A DNA stretch of 64,000 nucleotides from Pseudoscleropodium purum (GCA_963969395.1 OZ017797.1:33170001-33234000), one strand, 5' to 3'; shown: positions 12,701 to 26,000, counted from the first letter of the stretch. The notes: a model not told the origin generated them from the letters alone. Program-made: numbers and translations.

Positions 12701-13749
12701 ATAGGCCCAAAACAGGCTTTTGGACCCCCCCAAACTCTTCTAATGTGAAACAATCCTCCCGACCCCTAGAAATCCTCTAATGTTTATGTCTTTTTCACAA
12801 ATCAATTGAAACTACAATTTTGACCATTCATAAAAATAAATTCAAACACTAAATAAATGAAAAAAAACTACATTTTTTCTTAGAGAATTTTGAAGCAAAT
12901 CAATTAAAATAAATCAAATTTTAATTTATTAAATCTTCCAAGCTCATTTGAAACAAATCTACAAATAGTTTTGAAAATTTGATTATATAGATACTTCCTA
13001 CTTTTGATGTTGAACATTATCTCCTTTGATACAAACCTCAATAAAATTATAAAACTTATATTTTTATTTTTCCTAAAACTTAGGTCTTTAGTGGTTTAAG
13101 AGTACCAACCTTAATTTTAGGAGAAGATCATTAGTTATAAATTACAAAAAAGAAATCCAAAAATTTGCATAAAAACTTATGCCAATTGTAGAAATTCAAA
13201 TAACTATTGGAAGGAATGTTCAATGTATAGTTTAAATAATTAAAGAACTTACAATCGCCTTTAGTTAGAGAGGATGATTTATTGTAGATAGACTAGCTTA
13301 AATTCAAAGTAGTTAATTCACATTTTGTAGTAGTTATCTTCTTGGTACATAGTGATAAAAGATGGTCAATTTGATAGAAACCACATATGATTACTAAAAA
13401 GGGTACACATGGCATTATTCTATTGGTTAAGCTTTTACAAAAAATGTAAAAGGGACATACACATAATTTTCCTATTGGTTGTAAAACTTTTGAGCAAACC
13501 CCTTGTGTAAAATAAATTCATGAATTCAACTTGTGAAAAACCTACCCCTAATCATTCATATTTGTATTCTTAAAAACTTGTGGAATTTGCAAACTATATG
13601 GGATATATCTATATATTTTTTTGTGAATATATATGTCTTCCATACCTAAATTCTATGAGCATATTTATATCTATATTTTGTATTTCGTAGTCTAAAACCC
13701 TATCTATATTCTATAATTGTGTTTGTATTCTATATCCAAATTTGGATGG
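9780..13749. other. AT-rich gene-free stretch with TTAA-element remains
   Basis: No gene is visible. A left end of the TTAA family lies at 10728 (TTAA followed by CCTCTAAAGGATAC); its interior resembles the 19.5-kb copy, but its right end was not located. Another end-like string, TTAA then TCCCTAAAGGTCC, starts near 11986. A GC-richer island at 12440-12750 (tracts GGGGGAAG, GGCCGAGC, CATTCCCC) differs from its surroundings but shows no open frame or clear boundary. Confidence 0.6.
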
Positions 13750-13752
13750 CAA

Positions 13753-15461
13753 CACTACTAGAATTTGAGTGTTTTATGATTGCAAAAATATGACTAAGGA
13801 TGACTGGCAACTACTCGCAGTCATATTTTTGGATTCCACAACATTTGAAAAAACATGACTGCAAATATGACTATTAGTCATATTTTGCCTTTGTATTTCA
13901 TAGGTGTATAGCATACATACATGGGGAACAACAAAATACTTCTTAGGGAACTGTAGGGAACCGTAAGGAATGTATTATGGAAACACTAGTCATATTTGTC
14001 AATCATATTTTTGCATATATGACTATATGCAGTCATATTCTATAGTCACATTTTTGTAGGTTCACATTTTTCTTGAAGTTTTTTTTTGGGCAGCCTCCTA
14101 GAAATTTGGACAACCTAAAAAAATGTAAATAAATTATTGCTCAAAATTGTAAAATCTTAACCATTGTTTTTTGGGGATCTTAAAATCCTAGCTGTCATTT
14201 TTTAGGGTTTGAAGACCCTAGCCACCACTTCATTTGCTTCATCTTCTTTGTTTTTTGTTGTTTCTTCTTCCTCCTTTTATTTTTTGAAGTTTTAATTGTT
14301 GTGTTGTTGTTGTTTAGTTGTTGCTTTCTGATTCTTGTTTCTTCTTCCTTCTTTTGTTTTTTGAAGTTTTAATTGTTGTATTGTTGTGTTTTAGTTGTTG
14401 TTTAGTTGTTGCTTTCTGATTCTTGTTTCTTCTTCCTTCTTTTGTTTTTTGAAGTTTTAATTGTTGTATTGTTGTGTTTTAGTTGTTGTTTAGTTGTTGC
14501 TTTCTGATTCTTGTTTCTTCTTCTTTCTTTTGTTTTTTGAAGTTCTAATTGTTGTATTGTTGTGTTTTAGTTGTTGTTGTTTAGTTATTGAGGTTTTAGT
14601 TGTTGTTTCTTAGTTGTTACTAATATGTTGTTGCTTCTTACATCTTAGTTGTTGCTAATTTGTTGTTGCTAGTTTGTTGTTGCTTTACAGTTTCTGCTAA
14701 TTTGTTGTTGTTTTATAGTTGCTGCTTCTTTGTTGTTGTTTCTTAATTTTTTATTTTTAGTTGTTGTTAATTTGTTGTTGCTTCTTAGTTGTTAGTTTGT
14801 TGTTGGTTCAAAGTTGTTGCTAGTTTATTATTGTTTTTTAGTTGTTGTTTCTTAATTATTGCTTCAAAATTGTTACTTCAAGGTTGTTGTTTTAAGATTG
14901 TTGCCTCAAGTTGGATCTTAACTCTCGCTTAATTGTTATCTTTTAGACATTATTTTCTATTGTTTGTTATTTCTTACTTCTTATTATCTTTTATTGCATT
15001 TTAACTTGTCTTATTCTTCCTTCTTATTGGCTTTTTGTTTGAGTTTTTGTTGCCTCGTGTTATATTTTAGCTTTTACTTTTTACTATCTTTTAGTATTAA
15101 CTTAAACAAAAAAATGACTCACTACAGTCATATTCAACATCACTTAAAGTATGATTCAAAATATGACTCATTGTAATCATATTCCACGTAGGATTTTTTA
15201 ATTTTGCCCGAGTAGCTCATGAAAAAGTCAAGCCTCCAAGAATAGTCAACATATACGCCATGTTGGCAAAATATGTTTAAAAATGGTTTATTATACTCCC
15301 AAATCCATATGACTGCAAATATGACTCACCAATCATATAACTAAAAGTGAATGACTCAGTGCAAGTCATCTACAATGATTTTTGCTTGAGTCACATTTCT
15401 TGATTTTGTGACTCATTGCAGTCATATTTTGTAGTCATAAAACAATCATTTTCTTTTAGTG
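13753..15461. mobile_element. Non-autonomous CACTA (En/Spm) element
   Basis: The left end reads CACTACTAGAATTTGAGTG and the right end, reverse-complemented, CACTAAAAGAAAATGATTG; both continue into TTTTATGA. The CACTA terminus and the 3-bp target duplication CAA at 13750-13752 and 15462-15464 are diagnostic of the CACTA superfamily. Subterminal repeats related to GACTGCAAATATGACT and GCAGTCATATT cluster at both ends (13800-14050 and 15130-15430, both orientations), where this superfamily's transposase binds. At 1709 bp and with no transposase frame it is non-autonomous; the middle is taken up by TTG-rich repeats. Confidence 0.93.
14281..14600. repeat. About 88-bp tandem repeat inside the CACTA element
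   Basis: Four successive starts of TTTTTTGAAGTTTTAATTG occur near 14281, 14355, 14441 and 14533, each followed by TTGTTGTGTTTTAGTTGTTG and a pyrimidine-rich TTTCTTCTTCCTTCTTTTG tail. After 14600 the array dissolves into irregular GTTGTT-rich sequence up to about 14920. Confidence 0.85.
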
Positions 15462-15464
15462 CAA

Positions 15465-17620
15465 AGATCATATCTTCTACACGCATCAATGGCTTAATTT
15501 TTTTCAAAAGACTAATGGCATGTAGGGAGGATTTTCCTTGAGTCTAGATCAATAGCTATTGGTTTTTTTAAAGGTGGGCCCAGAGGAAGAATTAAAATAT
15601 GATCATATTTGCATTTTTTTGGTACATAGTTATCTTGCCTTTGTTGTAGTCAAATGTGTATTAAAAATAGTTTTAGTTGTTTTGAGTAATTCATCCCAAA
15701 TTGTTTGTTATCATCTTCATGAGTGGAAAATCCTTTCTCTAAAGGTAAAACAACTTATTGTTGTCAGAATTAGGAGTTTGTCTTTATGTCATTGCTTAAA
15801 TTTTAAATTTATTTTCCATATAAAGATAAGTGTGAGAAACAATGAGAGCAATTGAAATTAATTTTTTTTTTTGCTAAAGTATAAATTTATTATGAATTTT
15901 TGAAGTGTGCTCCCATCATGGTCCAAAAGAGTCTATAGACTACCCCCAAATTAACAATGGAAGTGTATTCATAATGATTTTTTATTCACCTAAAGCATCA
16001 CAACATTTTCTGACATAAAAGCCTAAAAAATCACTTTCGAGATTGAATTTACATTGAAAAGCTAGAAGTTCCTATTGAAGTTATTAGTCACTCATTTCTT
16101 GTCACCTAAGACATTAAATATGACCCAACTCTCACTTATTGAAGACCTGGGATGGGGTTATTTCCTAGGTGTCCGTTACATGGGTCTTTTGACTTTAGTG
16201 GTTTGTTCAACCTTATATACACTCCTTTGACATTCTTATGTTAAATTTAGCAAATTAAAAGAAAAATTGTTGGCTTGCTTTGGAACTAGATGTCATGTTA
16301 TTTGTAAAATGAAGATGGCCTACATAGTCAATGAATGAATTGGAAAATTTCTTTTTACCAAGTTTTTAATTTTTCTTCAAGATGGCATTGATGTACAATT
16401 TAGTTGAGAGTTTAGCTCATCCATCAAGGCATCAACGGTCTCCGTGGCAAGAAACTTAGGAAACTTGTCAATATTCTAATATTGTCTATTATTGTTTGTA
16501 ATTCTAATATTGTCTTTGCAAAAAGCAATCCAAGCATACAAATTTTTTTAATTTAAATTTGTTAAACCTATCATAAGTAACATGTTTTACTTATTAAAAA
16601 AAACATTAATTTCTAACAAATTTGGTATAGAAATTATTGACATTTGATAAAGATCTATTGCAAATATTGAAAAGACATAACTTTTCATAAGCTCACCTTT
16701 ATATTAAAAGGCAAGCTCTTTGTTCATTTTCAACAAAGGAAGGTCTTAGGATTTGCAATATGGGTTGAAAATCTTATCCTCTATTGGGGAGGAAGGGGGA
16801 TGAAGAAAACAAACCAAAAGGAGATTCCATCTTGCAAATGGCTTTCTAATTTAAAGGTGATGAATTTTTTGCACGCCATTCTTTGTGAGGTGAAAAAAAA
16901 GGATTTGAACTCGTTGCTTACAATGTTCAACCCATACTCTCAACTTGAACACCTTCTATCTCCAATTAATTGCACAATCACAAATTTCGACAACCAAAGG
17001 TAAGACTTCTTAATGTCTTTTTGTTAGAACTTGTTGTGTATGAGTGGGAATAGTGAAATATTATTGTATATCAATGGAATTATTCAAATGGCTTGGATTT
17101 TATTCTTGCACAATTATTAGATGATATTGAAGAATAAAACCTTCCCATGGGTATTAAAGTTGATGTGTGTGATCCTATAATATGTCAATGGATTCCTCTT
17201 ATAATAAGGCATTATGCCCATGTGAAAGAAGAATATGCTTCTAATTGCAACCCACATATACATGTACAATACTAAATTTCTTTGAACATGTCAATCTTTT
17301 ACTTACACAAAATTAATGTTAGTAGTGTGCACAAAGTTGAATTGAAGTATGCAGAATACTCGACTCTTTACTGGCAAGTATAATTATTGTCATTGTTTCA
17401 TTCTGTGCACATTACTCCCTGTCCAATTTGGTTTAGGCCTTCGTTGTGTGGAGAGCTTTTCAATCAAACTTTAGTATGATATCTTGCAATTATATGTTTC
17501 ATTTCATAAGGTATGCACCTACTTCTTGGATTTTGTGAATCCCTAATTTCGAAAAGATTATGTAAATCCTAGACATGTTACAATCCCTAAGAACCATCTG
17601 CCGGCGGTTGGGACACAACA
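15465..17620. other. AT-rich gene-free stretch
   Basis: I see no gene, clear terminal repeat or RNA gene. A small frame at 16800-17003 has an ATG and shadow-like composition but no domain. Sequence just before 17624 could be the 5' part of the LINE relic. Confidence 0.55.
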
Positions 17621-17623
17621 AGA

Positions 17624-18463
17624 ATGGAAAACTCCTCAGGGAGTGATCCAAAAAGCAGCAATGCAAGCAACATAAACCCAGACAGCAACAATGCAAGCAA
17701 CATAAACCCAGACAGCAACGATGCAAGCAATTCAAATCCAGACAGCTACACTGCAAGCATCGCAAATTCATCTGCAACACCATCACCCCCACCATCGGAA
17801 TCCGGCACATCATTACCAGGTTTCCACCCCGTCATCTTTCCTCCAGAAATTCTTGAACAGCTCCGCCAAAATGCAGTATCTCTTGGAAAAGTAACCCTAA
17901 TTGGCCATGTAGCAGGTGAAACCTCTCCTTTGGAAGAAATTCAAACTTGGGTGGATACGCACCTTGTAAACCCTACTCTCTATCCAGAAATTCAAATCCA
18001 CCAAATCTCTCTCATAACACAAGGCTACTTCACCCTCACATTCACCACAAAAGAAGGCGCCGACAAGGCCTTTACACTCAGTCCTATCGACTTGCAACCA
18101 CCACCTCATGTTTCTTCACGCTTGGACTCCCAACTTCAGTCCCCCGCCTGGAGAGGCATCGCTCATGTGGGTACTCTTCCCTGAATTGCCGCGAATCTAT
18201 TATCCCTACTTAGAGTACATTGCGAACACAGTTGGACGGGTGGTGTGGCAAAGTGAAAAGGCGACCGACCAACGTCCAGAAGGGGTTTCCTCCGAAGATC
18301 CGAGTCCTGGTCGAAGACGTGAGGTTGTTGCCCGGGGTCTGTGAGCATTCCGTTAGCAAGTAAGGAAGGGTGGTTTGCTCAAAGGGTGAGCTACGAGGGC
18401 ATGTCCAACCAAATATGTAGGAAATGTAAAAACTTAACCATTGCTACGGACTCGTTAGACTAA
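17624..18463 (+). pseudogene. LINE ORF1-type relic (DUF4283 and degenerate zinc knuckle)
   Basis: DUF4283 proteins are the nucleic-acid-binding first ORF of many plant LINE retrotransposons. The first frame (17624-18184) has an Asn/Ser/Asp-rich start with a tandem 10-residue repeat (variants of INPDSNNAS, 17660-17750), then FHPVIFPPEILEQL and ITQGYFTLTFTTKEGADKAF, the usual start of DUF4283. The domain continues in another frame from about 18108 (FLHAWTPNFSPP, MWVLFPELPRIYY) and then a third (PPKIRVLVEDVRLLPGV, from about 18288). A last piece, YEGMSNQICRKCKN (about 18393-18434), looks like the start of a CCHC knuckle with its end lost. At least two frameshifts make it non-functional. No reverse transcriptase is seen, so this is a 5' fragment or the rest has decayed. 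A MITE abuts its end. Confidence 0.8.
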
Positions 18464-18587
18464 AGGTATGCTCGCACTTGGTGTTAGGGGTGATGTTTGC
18501 AATGTGAATCTGGTTTAGAAGTAGGTCTAAATTTGTTCCTAAAATTCTTAATAACAACACTCTTTAACACCAAGTGCAAACATACCT
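18464..18587. mobile_element. PIF/Harbinger-type MITE, copy A (124 bp)
   Basis: Terminal inverted repeats AGGTATGCTCGCACTTGGTG and CACCAAGTGCAAACATACCT are flanked by TAA on both sides (18461-18463, 18588-18590), the duplication expected of the PIF/Harbinger group. Copy B, of equal length and opposite orientation, is at 52845-52968. Confidence 0.88.
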
Positions 18588-18590
18588 TAA

Positions 18591-19510
18591 GCACTATTGG
18601 GAATCCCATTTCCAAAAATGACAACAAAACTTGAGGTGAGTGAAAGAAGTCAATAACGACAAAAACTTGGGGTGAGTGAAAGAAGTCAATAACAACAAAA
18701 ACATGGGGTTGACTTGGCTACTAACATTGAATCATTTTCAATCTCCAATGAGTGAGAAGGGAGAGAGGTCTAGATTTTTGGAATGAAAAACAATGAAGTT
18801 TGTAGTAGTGAAGATTCAAAATTTAGACCATTACTAGTAGTGTATTATTTGTTGTAAATAAATCACTATATTAATACTCCCTTTGTCCTTGAAATGATTG
18901 TTTACTTTGAATGTCATTTTGTTTTAAGGTTGTTTAGAATATGTCAAAAAAATACTTCTTTGAGGATAATTTTATTAGGTTGCAGTGGACACATGCAATT
19001 AATGTTGTTCATTGATTTCAAAGATATGAAATTTGGAACCTTTCATTATTCTATTTTTTACAATATGATCAATGAAACTGGCTCAAAAAAATACCAACAA
19101 AATTGTAGACAATCATTTTGGGACAAAGGAAGTACTAATTTTGGATCATGATTGTAGAATGATTTGTCATTTGGATTTCTAAAAATAAAATAATTAATGT
19201 TTTGAAAAATTGAACTATATTTACACACACATTCTTCTAGTTCATTACTCAATTTTATTTGAATATTAGATATTTTAATTTCAAAATAAATATTGCAGAA
19301 AATTTAATTTCTTTAGTGACAAATGATAGGTCAAACTCTTTTATTCAAGTTACTATTCTTTAGAAGTTATAGTTCACTTAATTAATATTTTCTATATTCT
19401 TGTCAATTCTTATTCAAGAAATTATATGCTTGAATTGTAGCCTTCTAGATAAATACTAAACATCTTCTAAGAAAATTCAAAATTATATTGAATTAGGAAA
19501 TGAAAATGCT
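18591..19510. other. AT-rich gene-free stretch
   Basis: No gene is visible. A short direct repeat of ACTTGGGGTGAGTGAAAGAA occurs at about 18629 and 18665. Confidence 0.55.
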
Positions 19511-19514
19511 TTAA

Positions 19515-20442
19515 CCCCTAAAGGTCAGAGACTATGTTTTTACTAAAAACACTCCAAAACTGCCATTTTTGATACAAGCATCAAATTTTAGATGAAAAAC
19601 ATTTTCGGACACATTTAACCATACTACCATAGGATCTTGTAGTAAACTATTTTGAAAAGATGTGGAAAAAATTTCAGAATTTTTCACTGTGTAGATTGCA
19701 AGATATTAGTGTTTAAAGTGACAAAAACCATTTTTTTGACCTTGTGAAAATACGGTCAGCTGCACTTCACAAGGTCACATTTGTATGAAAAAATGTCCAA
19801 AATGATGGTTATTCTTTCGATTCATTTTTTAAGGCAAGTTGGCCACATGCTTAAAATTTTTTAGATCATTTGGAATTGCACAACATATAGGGAAAAAATA
19901 ATAAATAGAAAGAAATATATAGTGATTCAAAACACTAAATTGTTAAGAATTTAACTATTGAATTGAAAATTTCCAATCTCAATGGTGGTAATGTAATAAT
20001 AAACAATCTACATCATATCTTTATATTTTTTTCAAAAAATATTAAAAATTGAGTTAAATAAAGGACTCCAAAGTTTATTTTTGAGTAGGAAATTCATGAC
20101 TGCCCACAAACTAGAACACCTCATAACTTTCATCTTGCAAATCAAAATAGAATGATTCAAAGCTTTTCACATATATATAAATCTAGAAAATTAATTTCAA
20201 TTTTTTATTTTTGAAAAAAGTGATTTTTTAAGAAATTTTTGGGTTGCCCGCCGAGCATTGAAAATTACATATTATGCAATAATTTTTGAATCATTTAGTC
20301 AAAAGTTATGAAAATAGTTGGACCTTAAAGCTACTCCTTGGGCACATGTGTGAAAATTTCAGCAAAAAAATAAAGATTTCATTCGTAGTGAGCTACCCAA
20401 AATCGCTATATTGCCAAAAAATGCAATTTGGACTTTTAGAGG
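19515..20442. mobile_element. TTAA-flanked piggyBac-like non-autonomous element, copy 1
   Basis: TTAA at 19511-19514 and 20443-20446 flanks a 928-bp body. The left end is CCCCTAAAGGTCAGAG and the right end, reverse-complemented, CCTCTAAAAGTCCAAA. TTAA duplication with termini starting CCC is the piggyBac signature. There is no coding capacity. The interior is related, inverted, to about 838-1720. Confidence 0.72.
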
Positions 20443-20446
20443 TTAA

Positions 20447-22533
20447 AATAAAATTCAAGGTTACTTGCCTATAGTGTTTTATTGTTGGTGCTTATGTTAA
20501 TGTTGTATACTTAGACAAAAGAGGTTTGGTGAGGCTTGCACAATATGTTTGGTAAGTATTGTAGTGTTTACTTTTATAAAAACACCACTACTATTTACAT
20601 TAGATATGATGAAATTTTGTTTCATTGGATTTTATGTCTTTTTTCTTTGAATTCTAATAAAATATAACAATACACATTATAAAACTTTAAGTTCAATTTT
20701 TTTCACAAGTTCTAATAAAAATTTGCTAAAATGGAAAATAAAAAGTAAAATAAAAATAGAACTTCTTTTATAAAATTTTGTTAAAATCTTTAAAAAAAAA
20801 AACATGCTTTAACATCTATTAAGAGATTTTAACAAAATCTAATATAAAAAAGTCAAAATAAAATCCAATGAAACAAAATTTCACTCAATTTGATGTAAGT
20901 AGTCTAAAGAAATCACTTAGAGTATCTATAACAAATTACATGTGCCCAATTGATTTGTTGTCCTCCTATTTTATTTTTGATAAACTATGATTTCAACTTA
21001 TTATATTGAACTTTATTTAATCCTTTAGTACAGGCATTTAGTGAAGGCAATTTAAAGACTCTCGAAAGCACAAGATGGTGTAGTCAAAATACAAGGATGG
21101 AAATTGAGATTTGGTAAGGTATAACCGCAAGATGTACAGTGTCTTTCAATCTTTGTGAGATTTGTCGTTCCAAAAAAAATTTGGAATTGATTAGAAGATT
21201 GTTGAATTATGAAGTTTGACCACGATGTTGCTGATGTTGCCTTCTTTGGGTAGAGGGTTCTTTGTTTGTCGTCATGGTCATAGCTTTCAATTTTGACTTT
21301 TGGAATTTTTTTGAAAAATACACAAATGGAAGTGAATGTAGTGTAGAGTATGAACAACCAAAAATTTTAATTGAAAGACAAATACATTTTATAGATTTCC
21401 ATCTTACACTACACAGAACACCTTCGCTTCAAAAAATGCAACCATTTTTGGATAGTAATAAGATTTCTTCAACACATGTTCGAACAAATGAAACATTGAC
21501 AATGCATAAGTTGCCCTCCTACCCACTATGAAAAATTAACATTGCCCCTTCTACAAAGACAAAGAAGTTGATGTAATAAGAATTGCATGTCTTGTGCTAG
21601 TTGTGCGGCAATAAAAATAGTACATGCTCTTCTAGATAAACGAATGTTGCACACTGTACCAACTACTAGTGGGAATGGAATTTGAACCGGAATTTGATTT
21701 GCACATGTTTTCAGATGTAAATGCAAAAACGGAAATGACTTAATCTTCATATGCGGGATTAATTATCCAAATGCACTTCTAATAGGAATTGGTGCACAAC
21801 CAAAAATTTACACATATGAACACAAAATTTATTACACATACTAGAACACATTTCTACTACACAAATTGTAGATTACATGCCGTGGAGTTACAACTCCTGT
21901 CTTACAACAATTTGCACTACTATGAGATTTCATAATCCTCACTCTATTACTGTGAATATTGCTATCGCTTACTATGTGTATGACATTACTACTTCTATCC
22001 TTCCATGTATAAGTTCCTTGGAAGAAAAGTCATGAAACATATAAGCCGATATGTATAGCTGAAAAACTGAGACATGCATAATGAATAAGCATGCCTTCGT
22101 AATTTGCACTATTGCAAGTAAGAAGACGACGTCTTCATATTGGGTATTCTGTCTATTGATCACCAACTCATCATCATCAATGATACCATGCCGAACTCTT
22201 AGAGCGCTATATTATAGCGACTGACAACATTGATATCATGAAAGAGAGACATACATGCCTTATGCACTAATAAAAAGTTTCCAAAATGTGCACATGGCAC
22301 TCATTTGGATGTCCATTTGCTGTCCGAGAGAGAATCGGTAATTGTGAAATATCTAACAAACTCTACATAAATGTCCTGAACATGGAATATGAAACATGTA
22401 CAACTCCAATTACTACTTTGTCCTCCGGACTTTCTGTATTCCCTTCCAACCACACATAAAAAACACTGTGGCCACCGTAATTGAATCTACATGAAATTGT
22501 CTGTTTTCAATGACAAAGAACGTAGTGACTACT
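20447..22533. other. Gene-free stretch leading into the piggyBac-like relic
   Basis: 20.4-21.0 kb is AT-rich. From about 21.0 kb to 25.6 kb the sequence is less AT-rich and many short frames are interrupted by stops, as in an old decayed coding element. The minus strand here, which would hold the C-terminal transposase, shows nothing I can recognise. Confidence 0.5.
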
Positions 22534-23035
22534 TTATAGGGCAATACTTCCCTTGAAAGCAATGATATTTTCGTCCACAATCACTTCATGATTCAAATTC
22601 CAATTGAATTTGAATCTCTCTTGAAGTTCTATCAATAGCCACCTCATTTTTCTTAGCTTATTAAACTCTGCATCTTCTTTTGGCATAGCAGGCATTGTAT
22701 CGTCTACAACGACACAACGTGGAAACACCAAGTGAGGTCCTCATACCTCTTGCTAGTCATAATAGTTGAAATGCTAAGACAATATAAGAATTCATTGTCC
22801 ACCAACTTGGCCCTCCTTGAGGCAACCTTGTATCCTTGTTCACTTCTCGTGCATATCGATTTATATCATCATAGATGCGCAGCAACGTCGGCTCACTCCA
22901 AAAACGCACTAATAGTGAAGACGAGCTTAGCATTCGATGAAATGGAAAGCTAGGTCCCCAATCGACCAGAGAATGGTACTGGCACTCCACCAAACCGGGA
23001 CTTTGCTGTGGTTCACTTCTCCTTTGAGAAAGCAT
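22534..23035 (-). pseudogene. piggyBac-like transposase relic
   Basis: Two pieces in transposase order lie on the minus strand. The first (frame 23035-22757) contains LLRIYDDINRYAREVN and later SWWTMNSYIVLAFQLL, matching the 'TNRYA ... W ... E ... flgi' block of the DDE_Tnp_1_7 (PGBD) domain. The second (22731-22534) contains LRKMRWLLIELQERFKFNW, then NHEVIVDENIIAFKGS, matching the 'piREs.fKG'-type block with the first catalytic Asp (VDE). They are in different frames, the intervening block (about 22732-22756 and shifted sequence) is unrecognisable, and nothing downstream resembles the rest of the catalytic core. The relic is inactive. No termini were found around it. Confidence 0.55.
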
Positions 23036-26000
23036 TTAGGAAAGCCAAATGTTAAGCGACTGCTAAAACAGTCCCTGCTATAATTATCTTTTTTGGATGT
23101 CTACCCATGACATCCACTTGAGTACGAGGAGGTCACCTGCCATCCGTGGATGTGGTCAGGAGTTTCAAAAAAGTGGCCACTGCAGCATCTGCTGATGATT
23201 TCACCATCAATAGACGTTGGCTTCATGCTATTGTGGGATCAACACAAACAGAAGGCACATGTTTGAATAAGATAGTCCCGATCGAAGTGGATGCTAGCTA
23301 AGAGCATCGTCACATAGAAGGAATCTTTCCGAAGTATTGAGAAACAATTCTTGAAGGACCCACCTTCCATGCCTCGGTCCATAAATGTTGCCTTTGTCGG
23401 ACAATGGTGGATCTGCAAAAGATCAGTCTCGAGCTACAACTTGAAAAAGGTCAAAGAAAGTAGTACCTTCAATTCTGGAATTAGCAATTGTAATAGACAA
23501 CACATTCTGCAAATTAGAACTTTGCATTCCTGGTGTTCTTGCCAAACTGCCAAGTGGGCACTATTGAATTGCTTTATCTTCTACATATGGAGGGGTGACT
23601 CCAAAAACACATTTGTACGTTGTTGAAACACTGTTTATGTTTTTAGAAATGTGTTGAGGATGCCAAGAGTCTTCATAGTCATCATTAGCCATTGAATCAA
23701 CCCCGGTTGAAGACCGTAAAGTGTTGAAAAGAAATTGCCACATAACATGACACTTTCTTGAGCTTGGTCCTGTGACAACGCATAGCCCTATAGCACTCAA
23801 TAGTCTGACTCTTTAGCATCAATAGGTGAGACAATATTGCAATTCAACGGCTAGACAATAGAGATGTAATCGACATGTCTAGAAGGCAAGTGAAGCTCTC
23901 TTCCACTCTTGAGGAGAACCACATACATGAATTCGGGATTGCTATTACAAACGTACAAGTGAATTGCTAGTCTAAGAGCCTAAGTACATGTTTCTTCTAT
24001 ACCGTATTGAAGTGGATCTTTCGATAACAATGCAATAGGAAAGTAGACTGGCAATGGCGTACTCATGACAATGGCTTCTCTTTGCAATGAGGACTGCTTC
24101 AAAGTCTAGAGTTCACCTTGCCAAGACATATCAAAATTACTACTAGACAATGTTGCTATAGGTCCTACTGCTATTGTGACGAAGATTTCGACTTTTATTG
24201 CTCCAACGTAGACTTCAATGTCCTCTTGTACTGAACGTTTGTGCATTATCGGAAGCTTGTCTTATTTTGTGAGTTCATCGACGTTGTAACTTCTATGGTA
24301 CAAAAACTTTTTCTTCTACTCTACGACACAGTTTCATCGATTAGTAGTTTCATTTCTATCTTTGGTCTGTAGTGAGTAGCTTTGTTTGTACTAACTTTGT
24401 TGTTGCCAATAAGTGCTGAAGTGCTCATCATATGCATGCAACATATAAATTAATTGACTGACGTTCAAGCACTTGTTGAATTGCAATTCACAATATAGAA
24501 AGAGAAGGCACCTAAGAAGAGGCTCTCGAGAAACACACACAACAGAGACAAGGAACTACGTTCACATCTGGCCAGAGAAGAAAATGGAGCATGTGATTAA
24601 CGTCAAGATTGAAGCCATTGCGATGACCTTCTGCCAATCTTTCTCTCCAACCAAGAATACATGCAGTGTGATGAAAAAAGAGGAAGCGGAGACCATGTGG
24701 TGTATCACTCCTCCTTACATCCTTTTTCAATGATATTTGAAGTAAATATTGTTTGTCCAGAAGGTTGAGAATTTGTCTACATTGGGTGTCTATAGCACCA
24801 ATGGAGGTGGTCTACTCCCGTAATGTTTGACGAATGTAAAGCAACAAGGATTGCTCATGCTTAGATGACGGAAATGTCGCGCCCATGAAAAGTAAGTCTC
24901 ATTGTTAGTATGTCTTCTATTGTTCAAGACACAGGTGCGAAGTTCAATCAGTTCAATCTATGAAGGCCATGTAATAAGTGATTGAATGGAGACTAAAAGC
25001 TTATCAATTGCATATTTAAAGCATGTTCATGTTAGCAAGGTCACAGAGAATGAAGACAATTAACAATATAATGATAAGAGGGACTACTGAAATGTACTGA
25101 TTCATTGAGCAATGACATCAATTTCAAATAAGATGTCAAAACAAATTGACAATGTGCAATAACTGAAGAGATTTACGATGCATGCGCTTATATTGACGTG
25201 TGCATGTTGAGAGTAAGCTTAGTTTTGTGAATGATAGCTCAGGATAGCTTCTTTACCACATGTAGAAATCAACAGACATTGATGATATGGTCGGCATTGA
25301 AGCCAATAATGTTATGACAGTGGTGATGTGCTAATGTTGCTGAAGAACAAAAGCATGCTCACATATAAGAATTACAAGAAACGCATCAATTGTATATGCA
25401 AGAAACAAAACTAAAGTTTGGCAAATGAAGAATTACGACATCACAATGGTCAGCACAACGTAGTGATAGGAATAGGAAAAGATTGTTGATTGCATGATAC
25501 TTCACAAGAAAAGATTCAAGTTCGAATGCTAAGCCTACATGACATTGTGCTTTTAATATAAACTGAATGGTGAACACTTTTGAAAATGTGTGAATATTAT
25601 ATATGTAAGTGCCTCCATCTGCTCTTCCTATTCTTTCCTTATGTTCTGTACATGAATTTTCTTCAAGTTATACAATGAGAACGTAATGAATGCAGAAATT
25701 AGCAAATGTGCTGCTATGGCCACAAAAAAATTGAAACCCATCTTGAAGTGGAAGGTAAGGTAAAAATTTTGCAGAGAATTTTTTTTGTTCAACACAATTC
25801 AATCATAGAGACAGCTACTGTGCAGTAGCTGAAGGTGTACCATAACATGGCATTCAATGTAGAATGCGGCTAAAATTGACATACCCTTTAGGTTAGTACT
25901 ACATTGAACAATTTTGCGTCAATTGTGGTGGTAGTAAAGGTAAATTACAGCATACTACTGAAGCATTGATTTTTTTGCCTTTAACATCACTAAAATGAAG

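Noticed and set aside
12440..12750. GC-richer island as a possible gene or RNA
   Set aside because: No open frame, cloverleaf or boundary could be identified.
14964..15176. Open frame of mostly Leu, Phe, Ser inside the CACTA element
   Set aside because: The frame reflects pyrimidine-rich repeat sequence; there is no domain and no conserved context.
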